Of a DNA stretch of 64,000 nucleotides, positions 47,961 through 56,407 are shown piece by piece. Both the position numbers and the translations under genes were made by a program. The stretch's first letter is position 1. Each line of letters begins with the position of its first letter. The notes beneath the pieces are model-generated. The model saw nothing but the letters and a program-made list of their open reading frames with translations. It ran no database searches and had not been told where the DNA came from. The DNA is from Chloroflexota bacterium (GTDB lineage Bacteria > Chloroflexota > UBA11872 > UBA12225), in NCBI GenBank assembly GCA_030447525.1, contig JAUJOR010000001.1:1-64000 (forward strand), given 5' to 3'.

Positions 47961-49763
47961 GTGATGTTCTGCGCCGTCTCAGCACACAAGCGTTCGCACT
48001 GGTTCACAATTTGGAGGCTGGTGGCGGCGAGTGTCTGCGCCCTGATCATCAGCTTGCCCCTGGGGAGAGCCTTGCCTGCCCATGCGCGGTCGTTTCCAAG
48101 CGTCACGACGGCTCCAGCCAGCGGTTCACCAGGCGCGTCCGTCATGATCTCTGGCGCCAACTTTCCCAGGAGAGCGCGTGTCGTACTTACTTGGGAGGGA
48201 TCACGCACCGAAATGCCAACAATACGATCAGAGCGCGATGGTTCATTTAGCATTCAGATCACCATCCCTCTCACAGTGGCCGGTGACCACACCCTGCAGG
48301 CAACAGCTGGTACTACGAGCGCAAGCACTACGATTCACGTGATGTCCGCCAGCCCGGCTCCAACTGCATCGGCCACGTCGAGCCCCACGCCGTCAGTAGC
48401 CACGGGCCCCGTCCCCTCTTCGACGTCCATGCCTACAGCCACGTCTACACCGAGCCCGACCGCCAGCCCGACGGCAGGCTCGGCCGACGTTACAGTGAGC
48501 ATCGATCGTGCGCGACCGGTTGGGGTGAGCCAACTGAGCACAGGCGTAACGCACACCCTGCACGACGCCGACCCCTGGAACGACGCGGCGGCGGTGGCCT
48601 CGGCCTGGCAGTTGCTGCGGAGCGTCGCCGACTTTCAGAACCAGCCAATGATGGGCGCTGGCCCAGACAACCCTTGGCCAAATCCGGCGGTCGGCGACCC
48701 GGCCCGGTGGAACTGGGCTAGCCTGGACGCGCGCATCGACCTCATCAGCAAGACGGGCGGCACCCCGGTCATCACCTTCTGGGGTGCGCCCACTTGGATG
48801 GTTGACCCGAACTGGGCCGGCGGCACGGACTGGAGCAAGATCGACTGGGCGCCGCTGCCGTGGCACGAGGCCGACTTCGCCTACCTGTGCCAGCAGGTGG
48901 CCCTGCGCTACCCGGACGTCAAGCACTTCCAGGTTTGGGCTGAGCTCAAGGGGATGCACGGCCTTTCGCTCAACGGCAGCGGCCAGAACCGGTGGGACTA
49001 CGAGCGCTACACTCGCCTGTACAACCTGGTGTGGGACTACGTCAAGGCCGTCCGGCCGGACGGCCTCATCGGTGGGCCGTACGTCTACATCGACTCCCGC
49101 CCGGCGGGGGCAGCCGCCTTCCCGTCCCGGCTGACGGGGCCGTTCGGCACCGTTGACCAGCGCGCGCTGGACGTGCTTGCCTACTGGCTGGCCAACAAGC
49201 ACGGGACCGACTTCATTACTGTCGACGGCGGTTCCTACGACAACACAGCGAGTGATCCGTTCGGGGCGACCCAGAAGTTTGCCGACGTGACGACCTGGAT
49301 CAAGCAGCAACCGGGGGCCGCCGGGCTGCCCGTGTGGTGGGGCGAGTGGTACGTCACGCCCTGGAACATCACCGGCGTGGAGCCGTTTGACCACCACCTG
49401 CAGAACGCCCTCATGACGATGGCGCTCGCCAACATGGCCCGGAGCGGGGCTGCCAACGCAATGAAGTGGCAGGCGCAGGGGGTTGCCACGGACGGCTACG
49501 CCGGCAACCAGGGTAGCTTCTGGAGCGACACGCGCAACGCGGGCGGCGGGCAGCCCTTCCCGTTCTACCGCTCAGCCAAAGCGTTTCACGACCACTTCGG
49601 CGCGGGCCGCGCGCTCTACCAGGCCACCTCGTCTTCGCCGGACGTCGAGGTCCTCGCCTCGGCGACTACCATCCTGCTGGTCAACAAGAGGGCGACCCTG
49701 CTCAAGGTTAGCGTCAACGGCACCGTGGTTACCATGGCCGGCCACGAGGTGCGCGTGCTATGA
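47961..49763 (+). CDS. Secreted GH39-like glycoside hydrolase with Ig-like domain
   Basis: 600 residues from the GTG at 47961 (ATG at 47964 equally possible), with GAGGAG upstream. Signal peptide (about 1-38), an Ig/IPT-like domain (PASGSPGASVMISGANFP ... TLQATAGTTSAS, 45-130), a Ser/Thr/Pro linker, then a TIM-barrel domain from about 175. Candidate catalytic acids are Glu328 in QVWAELKG and Glu462 in WWGEWYV, as in clan A beta-xylosidase-like (GH39) enzymes; WAELKG replaces the usual WNEP. Linked to the upstream c-di-GMP-I riboswitch. Likely trims the exopolysaccharide of this cluster. Confidence 0.8.
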   Translation: MMFCAVSAHKRSHWFTIWRLVAASVCALIISLPLGRALPAHARSFPSVTTAPASGSPGASVMISGANFPRRARVVLTWEGSRTEMPTIRSERDGSFSIQITIPLTVAGDHTLQATAGTTSASTTIHVMSASPAPTASATSSPTPSVATGPVPSSTSMPTATSTPSPTASPTAGSADVTVSIDRARPVGVSQLSTGVTHTLHDADPWNDAAAVASAWQLLRSVADFQNQPMMGAGPDNPWPNPAVGDPARWNWASLDARIDLISKTGGTPVITFWGAPTWMVDPNWAGGTDWSKIDWAPLPWHEADFAYLCQQVALRYPDVKHFQVWAELKGMHGLSLNGSGQNRWDYERYTRLYNLVWDYVKAVRPDGLIGGPYVYIDSRPAGAAAFPSRLTGPFGTVDQRALDVLAYWLANKHGTDFITVDGGSYDNTASDPFGATQKFADVTTWIKQQPGAAGLPVWWGEWYVTPWNITGVEPFDHHLQNALMTMALANMARSGAANAMKWQAQGVATDGYAGNQGSFWSDTRNAGGGQPFPFYRSAKAFHDHFGAGRALYQATSSSPDVEVLASATTILLVNKRATLLKVSVNGTVVTMAGHEVRVL

Positions 49764-50351
49764 GCCGACGTGCACCGCCCGCTCCAGCCCAGAGAGGCGG
49801 AGCCTTAGGTGGCGTTCTGAGCCATGACCGCGGGCGGGGCGTGGAGTCGGCTATCCTTGGCATTCACCGACGGCGCAGCTCGCCGGTGAACGCTCTGGTG
49901 GCACGCTGAAAGCGGCTTCCCGGTCCGTCGGGAAAGCGGTACGGGATGTTGTCCTATCCAGCATTCGTGAGGTGTCTATGATGGAGGCGCTCGACAGAGC
50001 GGGCAGCACGGGTGTGGGGCCGCGGGCGTCGGACTGGCGGTTCCCACTGCCGGGGCACCGCCCAGGCGCTTCCGGCACCTGCTGCTGATAGGCGGTCAGC
50101 CCGGGCTGGCCGCCCGCCTGGTCGCCGCTGGCGTCGCCCGCGTCCCCGGCCTCGCCCGCCAGTTCCCCTATGCCCTCTCCCTCATGGTTGAACCGCGCTC
50201 CGTGGCGCGTGGCGCATGGTAAAAACTACGACAGCTTCCCCGGCGAACTGTGGATGTTCGAGCGGCTGGGGATGCTACGCGGCCCATTCGCCTACACCGC
50301 GCAGGGAGCCTGTCGAGCGCTCCGCGCGGCGGTCTTGGAGATGGTGTAACG
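49764..50351. pseudogene. Intergenic region with a decayed coding remnant
   Basis: No intact gene. 50090-50200 reads ARLVAAGVARVPGLARQFPY in one frame; 50170-50350 continues as NRAPWRVAHGKNYDSFPGEL and MFERLGMLRGPFAYTAQGA in another, ending in TAA at 50348-50350, two bases before the next ATG. The two parts look like one frameshifted gene that once headed the operon. Family not recognised. Confidence 0.4.
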
Positions 50352-51320
50352 ATGTTGCGCGTTGGAATACGGTACGCTTCGAATCTACTGGTCATGGCAG
50401 CGCGGCAGCATGGCTATCTTGCTGCGGGCGCCTTGGGCGGCCGGTTCTTGGTGACCGAGATCAGTAAGCTGCCCAAGGCGGCGCGGCTTGCGTTGCTGGC
50501 GCGCCTACGACGGGCCCCGGCCGGCCGCCACCCGACGATGAACTCGGACACCATCGTGGCTGATTTGGCGCGGGTGGGATTGGAGCTGCACCCCTACCGC
50601 GTCGACCTGGCCGCGTTCCGCGCCCATGAGGCAGCGCACGGCTACCCGCGCAACTACGCCGGCGGCCCCCTGGAGGAAGGGGGCATGCGCGAGCAGAAAC
50701 TGCTGGAGTATTTCGTCTCCCTGGACTTGCTCGCCGTCCGGCCCTTAGACGTGGTGGTGGACGTCGCGAGCGAGTGGTCCATCTTCCCGGAGGTGCTCCG
50801 CAGAATCTCTGGGGCCACGGTGTACCGGCAGGACCTCATGTACGCTCCCGGGGTTCACGGCGACCGCATCGGCGGCAGCGCAGCGCATATGCCGGTGCCG
50901 GACGGATTTGCCGACAAGCTCGTGCTCCACAACGCGTTCGAGCACTTCGAGGGGACCGCAGATAGCGACTTCATCGTCGAGGCCTGGCGGGTGCTCAAGC
51001 CGGGCGGGACGCTGTGCATCCTGCCGCTCTTCATGTCCGACCAATACAGTATCCTCACCGATCCCTTGGTCGACCGACGCGATATCATGTGGGACGATGG
51101 AGCGCGCGTCATCGAGCTGCCCTGGTGGCACAATCGTTTTGGCCGTTTCTATGATGCCGAGTCGCTCCAGCGTCGGGTGCTTGCGCCAGCCGGCCGCTTC
51201 CGCAACATTCTCTACCACATCGAGAATACGACAGAGTTGCATCCGCGTTCCTATCTGCACTTCGCCCTAGTGTTGCGCAAACCAGACGTAGGCACCCGGG
51301 TAGATGAGTCCAAAGGCTGA
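50352..51320 (+). CDS. Class I SAM-dependent methyltransferase
   Basis: 322 residues from the ATG at 50352, which follows the stop of the decayed upstream frame by one base. Motifs: VVVDVASEWSIFPEVLRR in the motif I region (GxGxG is not classical), YRQDLMYAPGVHGDRIGGSA, DKLVLHNAFEHFEGTAD (motif IV/post-IV) and AWRVLKPGGTLCILPLFMSD. It probably modifies a glycan or lipid carrier within the exopolysaccharide cluster. Confidence 0.8.
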   Translation: MLRVGIRYASNLLVMAARQHGYLAAGALGGRFLVTEISKLPKAARLALLARLRRAPAGRHPTMNSDTIVADLARVGLELHPYRVDLAAFRAHEAAHGYPRNYAGGPLEEGGMREQKLLEYFVSLDLLAVRPLDVVVDVASEWSIFPEVLRRISGATVYRQDLMYAPGVHGDRIGGSAAHMPVPDGFADKLVLHNAFEHFEGTADSDFIVEAWRVLKPGGTLCILPLFMSDQYSILTDPLVDRRDIMWDDGARVIELPWWHNRFGRFYDAESLQRRVLAPAGRFRNILYHIENTTELHPRSYLHFALVLRKPDVGTRVDESKG

Positions 51321-51384
51321 GTCGGAATGACGCCTGGCATGGCCCTGGTGATCAGTCGCGTCGCCCGGGCTGCTCGCAAGCCGC

Positions 51385-53364
51385 GTGCGGGTCACCCGCC
51401 GAGTGGGTTCGGATGTGCAGGGTAACGACTACCCCCTGCGGGAACTGGCCGGGATAGAGCAGCGCCGACGACTGAACTGGGCTACGAGCGCGGCGAAACG
51501 GCGATGCTGGACAGCGGCGTGGCGCGGCGTCTGCTCGCTGCGCGAGCGGGGGCTAGCCTGCGGCCTGTGGCAGGCGGTGGCCATCGCGCCGACCATCGGC
51601 GCGATGGCCGTGTGGGCGTCGTCGTTGTCCCACGTGGACATCCGGCGGACCACCGATTTGGGCCTGGTTTCTGCGCTGCCACCGTCGGTCTTCTTTGCCT
51701 TCGTGCTGCTCACGGCCGGCTTCTGTCTGGCCCTGCGCCAGCAACCCGTGCGCACGCCGCTGGTCCTTCTCAACCTAATGGGATTAGCCTTCCTGCTGTT
51801 CGGCACGCCGACGCTCGTCGAGGAAGCGCCGCGCTTCAGCATCACCTGGCGCTTGGCCGGAAACGCCGAGTACGTGATGCGCAACCACGCCGTGGATCCG
51901 ACGCTCGACGCCTTCTTTAACTGGCCCGGCTTCTTCATCCTGATTGCCTTCGTGACTCAGGTGGCTGGATTCGCGAATCCGATGAGCCTCGCGGGCTGGG
52001 CGCCCGTGTTTTTCAACCTGGTCTATCTCGGCCCCCTGATCATGATTCTGAGATCAGCCACGCCCGACGAGCGCCTCGTGTGGCTAGGCGCCTGGTTCTT
52101 CTTTCTTGGGAACTGGATCGGCCAGGACTACCTAGCGCCGCAGGCCCTGGGCTTCTTCTTCTATCTCGTGATCCTGGGTGTCCTCCTGCGCTGGTTCAAG
52201 GCCGGGAGCCGCGGCCGGGACGAAACGGTACACCTGCGGCCGGGTGCTCACGATGCGCCGGAGTCCGGGCGCGGGCCGCGTTGGGACCTCGTGGCGCGCC
52301 TCGGCGCCAGAGTTGGCTACCTGGTGGCAGAGACGGAGGTGCCCAACCGACCGAGCTGGCCAGGCCAGCGTGTTGGGGCGATTGCCATAGTGGTCACGCT
52401 CTCCGCGGCAGTCGTCCTCAGTCACCAGCTGACTCCATTCATGATGCTGGGGGCTGTGGCAGCGCTGGTGGTTTTCAGGCGCCTGGTAACGCGGAGCCTG
52501 CCCATCCTGATGGCCGTGTTGATTCTGACGTGGATCAGTTACATGGCGGCGCCGTTCCTCGTCGGTCACACCCAAATGGTCACTGGCGACGTGGGACGGG
52601 TTGGTAACGTGGTCAACTCGAACGTGGTGGATCGGGTGCAGGGGAGCCCAGGCCACATTTTCGTGGTCTCCATGCGCCTCGTTATGACGCTGGCCATATG
52701 GCTTCTGGCGTTGGTCGGCGGCGTCCGGCGCCTGCGACATGGGCGCCGCGACTTGACCCTGGCCATTCTGGCGGTCGTTCCGTTTCCGCTCCTCGTATTG
52801 CAGTCGTACGGGGGCGAGATGCTGCTGCGCGTCTATCTCTTCGCTCTGCCGCCCGTTGTGTTCTTTGCCGCCGCCTGCTTCTACACGATCCCAACGGTCG
52901 GAGCGTCTTGGCGGACGCCGCTGGCCATTGGTCTGGTCAGTGCCCTGCTCTACGGGGGTTTCTTGTTTGCACGATACGGGAACGAGCGTATGGACTACAT
53001 GACCCTCGAAGAGGTCGACGCCGTTCGGTACCTGTACCAGGTGGCCCCGCCGGGCTCCGTGCTGGTAGTAGCATCAAACAACCTACCATGGCAGTTCCAA
53101 GATTACGAGAAGTACCGCTACCTATCCCTAGGCCGTCGATTCGTCCGTGACAAAGATCTCGATTATGTGGTCGCACAAATGACCTCTGGCAATCAGAATG
53201 CTTATCTCGTCATTACTCGTAGCCAAAAGGCAGAGTTCGACCTGCTCTCTGGCTTCCCTCCCGGTACCGTAGATGAGTTCGAGCAAGAAATAAGAAGCTC
53301 AGAAAAGTTCGATACGATCTTTAATTCCAAAAACGCAACGATCTTCGTCGTCGCCAACAGCTGA
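51385..53364 (+). CDS. Polytopic membrane protein, glycosyltransferase-like (GT-C/O-antigen polymerase type)
   Basis: Up to 659 residues; the first 60 are Arg-rich and the true start may be internal. About 12 transmembrane helices, with the motif GNWIGQDYLAPQALGFF and a loop carrying SHQLTPFMML, followed by a C-terminal soluble domain (VDAVRYLYQVAPPGSVLVVA ... QKAEFDLLSG). It resembles large membrane glycosyltransferases/polymerases of polysaccharide clusters, but no catalytic motif is certain. The last 300 bp are less GC-rich than the rest. Confidence 0.7.
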   Translation: MRVTRRVGSDVQGNDYPLRELAGIEQRRRLNWATSAAKRRCWTAAWRGVCSLRERGLACGLWQAVAIAPTIGAMAVWASSLSHVDIRRTTDLGLVSALPPSVFFAFVLLTAGFCLALRQQPVRTPLVLLNLMGLAFLLFGTPTLVEEAPRFSITWRLAGNAEYVMRNHAVDPTLDAFFNWPGFFILIAFVTQVAGFANPMSLAGWAPVFFNLVYLGPLIMILRSATPDERLVWLGAWFFFLGNWIGQDYLAPQALGFFFYLVILGVLLRWFKAGSRGRDETVHLRPGAHDAPESGRGPRWDLVARLGARVGYLVAETEVPNRPSWPGQRVGAIAIVVTLSAAVVLSHQLTPFMMLGAVAALVVFRRLVTRSLPILMAVLILTWISYMAAPFLVGHTQMVTGDVGRVGNVVNSNVVDRVQGSPGHIFVVSMRLVMTLAIWLLALVGGVRRLRHGRRDLTLAILAVVPFPLLVLQSYGGEMLLRVYLFALPPVVFFAAACFYTIPTVGASWRTPLAIGLVSALLYGGFLFARYGNERMDYMTLEEVDAVRYLYQVAPPGSVLVVASNNLPWQFQDYEKYRYLSLGRRFVRDKDLDYVVAQMTSGNQNAYLVITRSQKAEFDLLSGFPPGTVDEFEQEIRSSEKFDTIFNSKNATIFVVANS

Positions 53365-53528
53365 TGTAAGCTCCGGGATAGAAGTGGCTCTGGCTCGGTT
53401 TTGGTGCGCCTGAGGCTTGTCTAACGGTCGCAGGTCGGTGAAGCTTCATTCAAAGGGGTGTCGGTGCTGACGGCGTGCTTGGTAACTGGGGCGCGTCAGC
53501 GTCGGATGGCCCCACAATGGAGGTGCGC

Positions 53529-55039
53529 ATGCGTCGAGCGAGACCGACCGGGCTCCCCCCGGCCTTCCTGACCCACGTCCGCGGGGTCCGCGTGGACAGC
53601 GTCGCGGTCACCGTCAGCGCGGTGCGCCCCCGTGCGCCCTGTCCCCGATGCGGTCAGGGCTCCCACCGGCTGCACAGTCGCTACACCCGGACGGTCGCTG
53701 ACCTGCCCTGGAGCGGCGCCCGCGTGACGGTGCGGCTCCGTACCCGGCGCTTTCGCTGTGGCCACGCGGCGTGCCCCCGCCGGGTCTTCTGTGAGCGGCT
53801 GCCGGGGCTGGTTCGGCCGCACGCCCGCCGGTCGGAGCGCCTGCACCGGCTGGTGACCGCCGTGGCCTTCGCCGTGGGCGGCCGCCCCGGCGCCCGTTTG
53901 CTCCGGCAGGCGCCGACGCTCGCGGGGCCGCTGAGCCGCCACACCTTGCTTCGTCTGGTGCGGGCGGCCGCCGAGCCGGTCATCGCGCCCCCGCGGGTCG
54001 TCGGCATCGACGACTGGGCGCTCAAGCGGGGGCGGACCTACGGGACGCTGGTGGTCGACCTGGAGCGGCGTCGCCCCATCGACCTGCTCCCGGACCGGAC
54101 GGCCGAGACCGTCGCCGCGTAGCTGCGAGCGCACGGGGGCGACGGCCAGATCGCGGTCATCGCCCGCGACCGTGCAGGAGCCTACGCCGAGGGAGCCCGC
54201 CAGGGGGCGCCGGCGGCGCTGCAGGTGGCCGACCGCTGGCACATCATGAAGAACCTGAGGGACGCGGTGGAGCGGCTCCTGACCCGCCACCACCGTGCGC
54301 TGCTGGCGGCGGCCCAGACCCTCGCCGTGGCCGGGGTCACGCTGGAGACGGAGGCGCCCCTCGACGCCCCGGCCACCGCGACCCCGCCGCTGCCGTCGGG
54401 CAACCGCCACGTGCAGGAGCAGCAGGCCCGGCGGGCGCGTCGCCTGGGCCGCGACGAGGCGGTGCGGGCGCTCCATGCCCAGGGCGGGAGTATCCGAGTG
54501 CTTGCGCAACAGGTCGGGCTGGCCCGCGGCACCGTCCACCGCTACCTCCGGACCGAGACCTTCCCTGAGCAGCAGCCCCGCCCCCGGCGGCGGACGCCGG
54601 TCACGCCCTTCGAGCCGTACCTGCGCGAGCGCTGGCAGGCCGGGCACCGGAACGCGACGGCGCTGTGGCGCGGTCTGCGCGCGCGGGGCTTCACCGGCGC
54701 GTCTCGGCGCCGCGACTCAGTCCTCCACCCGGCAGGTCACCTGGCAGTTCCTCCGCCGGTCGGAGGAGTTGGACGCTGGCGAGCACGAGTACCTCCAGGT
54801 CCTCTTCCGCCACTGCCCCGACCTCGGCGTGGCCTACGGGCTCGTGATGGATTTCCTCGCGATCATCCGGCAGCGCCAGGAGCATGCCCTCGCCTCCTGG
54901 GTCCAGGCCGCCGCGAGTGCCCTCCCTGAGCTGAAGACGTTCGCCACGGGCCTGCTGCGGGATTGGGCGGCCGTTCGCGCCGCGCTGACGACCGAGTGGT
55001 CGAACGGCCAGACCGAAGGACAGGTGAACCGACTCAAAT
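53529..55039 (+). pseudogene. ISL3-family transposase, broken and 3'-truncated
   Basis: Starts at the ATG at 53529 after TGGAGG. N-terminal zinc-binding CPRCGQGSHRLHSRY, the ISL3 DDE core VVGIDDWALKRGRTYGTLVVDLERRRP, RDRAGAYAEGARQGAPAALQ and WSNGQTEGQVNRLK. An in-frame TAG at 54120-54122 stands where a Trp codon is expected (VAA*LRAHG), and a frameshift lies near 54710. The sequence leaves the family exactly after VNRLK (about 55038), where the tyrosine-recombinase module begins. Confidence 0.88.
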
Positions 55040-55156
55040 GTGTTAGCTCGGATGGTCTCGGAGGGACGTGGCGACAAGAAATGCCGGCCCGGGGATCGTT
55101 GCTGGATGGCAGCGCGGTGCGATGCCACGCGGCCGCAGCGGTCAACGGAGCAAGGC

Positions 55157-56269
55157 ATGAACGAGCGAGACGACATTCGGTGGGACCTGTATCCGCACGT
55201 CGCCGCCACGCCACACGCGCGGGCGTTCCTCGTCCGCTTGGGTCAGTTCGGACGGCGCCCCAAGACCATCGACGCCTACGCGCGGAACCTGAACCGTTTT
55301 CTGGCGTCGTTTGGCGAGGCGCCCGTTGAGCGGTGGGTCGAGGCCGACGAGGGCGCGCTGCTCACCTACCTCGACGCGCTGCGGCACGCCCGGCGCACCG
55401 GGGCCGGCCGGCCGTCACGGTGGGGGCGGCCAGAGAACGTCGTCTCCCTCGCCGGGGCCCGCGCCGCGGACGCGACCATCGCCCAGCACGTGGTCGCGCT
55501 GCGGCAGTTCTACGACTACCTCATCCGGACGCGCCTGCGGCGCGACGGCGTCCACCCGCTGCCGCGCGGGCGCGTCGGGGAGGCCACCTCCCGGGGACTC
55601 GTGCGGACGCGGGGGCGTCTGCCCTGGATCGCCCCGGCCGAGGTGTGGGAGCGGATCGTTCTCCACGTCGTCACGCGGGAGACGACCCGGAACCGGGCGA
55701 TGGTCCTGGTGGCCTACGACGGGGCTCTGCGCCGGGAGGAGCTGGTGCGCCTGCGCGACGACGACTACGACCGTCCGCGCGCGCTGCTCAAGGTGCGCGC
55801 GGAGACGTCCAAGTCCGGCCGGGAGCGCTGGGTCCCGCTGTCCCCCTTCGGCCAGCGGGCGCTGGAGCACTACTTCGACCGGCAGCGCCGGGCGCTCCTC
55901 GAGGCCTACACGTTCGACGACCACGGCCCGCTCTTCCTGTCCGAGTCGACGCGCAATCCCGGCCGGCCGCTCGCGCCCGGCGCCTTCAATGATGTGGTCG
56001 AAGCGCTGCGGGCCACGCTCAGCCTGCCCCAGTTGCATCCCCACACCTTCCGTCACCAGCGGCTGACGGCGCTCAAGGTCGCCGGCGTGCCCCTGGAGGT
56101 CATCGCCCTCTTCGCCGGGCACGCCTCGACGGAGACGACGCGCCTCTACCTGCACCTGGCGCCGGTCGAGCTGGGGGCGAAGATTCGGGCGGCGACCCGA
56201 GAGCTGGACGCCCACCTCGAGCGCCTGCTCCAGGACCAGCTGGGCCGGGGAGCGAGCCATGGCCAGTAG
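55157..56269 (+). CDS. Tyrosine recombinase (Tn554 TnpA-like)
   Basis: 370 residues, ATG after CGGAGCAAGG. SAM-like core-binding domain to about residue 130 (FGRRPKTIDAYARNLNRFL), then the catalytic domain with Arg in YDGALRREEL, Lys in TSKSGRERWVPL, HTFRHQRLTALK (HxxR), FAGHAST (His) and the nucleophile Tyr in TTRLYLHLAP. All active-site residues are present. Paired with a second, much larger recombinase 139 bp downstream, the arrangement of Tn554-like elements. Confidence 0.9.
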   Translation: MNERDDIRWDLYPHVAATPHARAFLVRLGQFGRRPKTIDAYARNLNRFLASFGEAPVERWVEADEGALLTYLDALRHARRTGAGRPSRWGRPENVVSLAGARAADATIAQHVVALRQFYDYLIRTRLRRDGVHPLPRGRVGEATSRGLVRTRGRLPWIAPAEVWERIVLHVVTRETTRNRAMVLVAYDGALRREELVRLRDDDYDRPRALLKVRAETSKSGRERWVPLSPFGQRALEHYFDRQRRALLEAYTFDDHGPLFLSESTRNPGRPLAPGAFNDVVEALRATLSLPQLHPHTFRHQRLTALKVAGVPLEVIALFAGHASTETTRLYLHLAPVELGAKIRAATRELDAHLERLLQDQLGRGASHGQ

Positions 56270-56407
56270 CGCAGTAGCGCCGTCCGCCAGACGGTCCCGG
56301 CGCGGCCGGCCTGGCGCCTTCCGCTAGCCCCGGAACGCTACGACCGCAGCCCCCTCTCGGCTACGGAGCGCGCGGCGCTCGCCGTGCTGGTCGATGCGTA
56401 GCCTTCT
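56270..56407 (+). other. Short gap with a degenerate recombinase-type fragment
   Basis: Between the two recombinases, 56318-56401 reads LPLAPERYDRSPLSATERAA and then stop, which looks like the conserved N-terminus of the downstream recombinase family in a different frame. It may be a lost start of that gene or a relic of a middle ORF. Confidence 0.3.
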
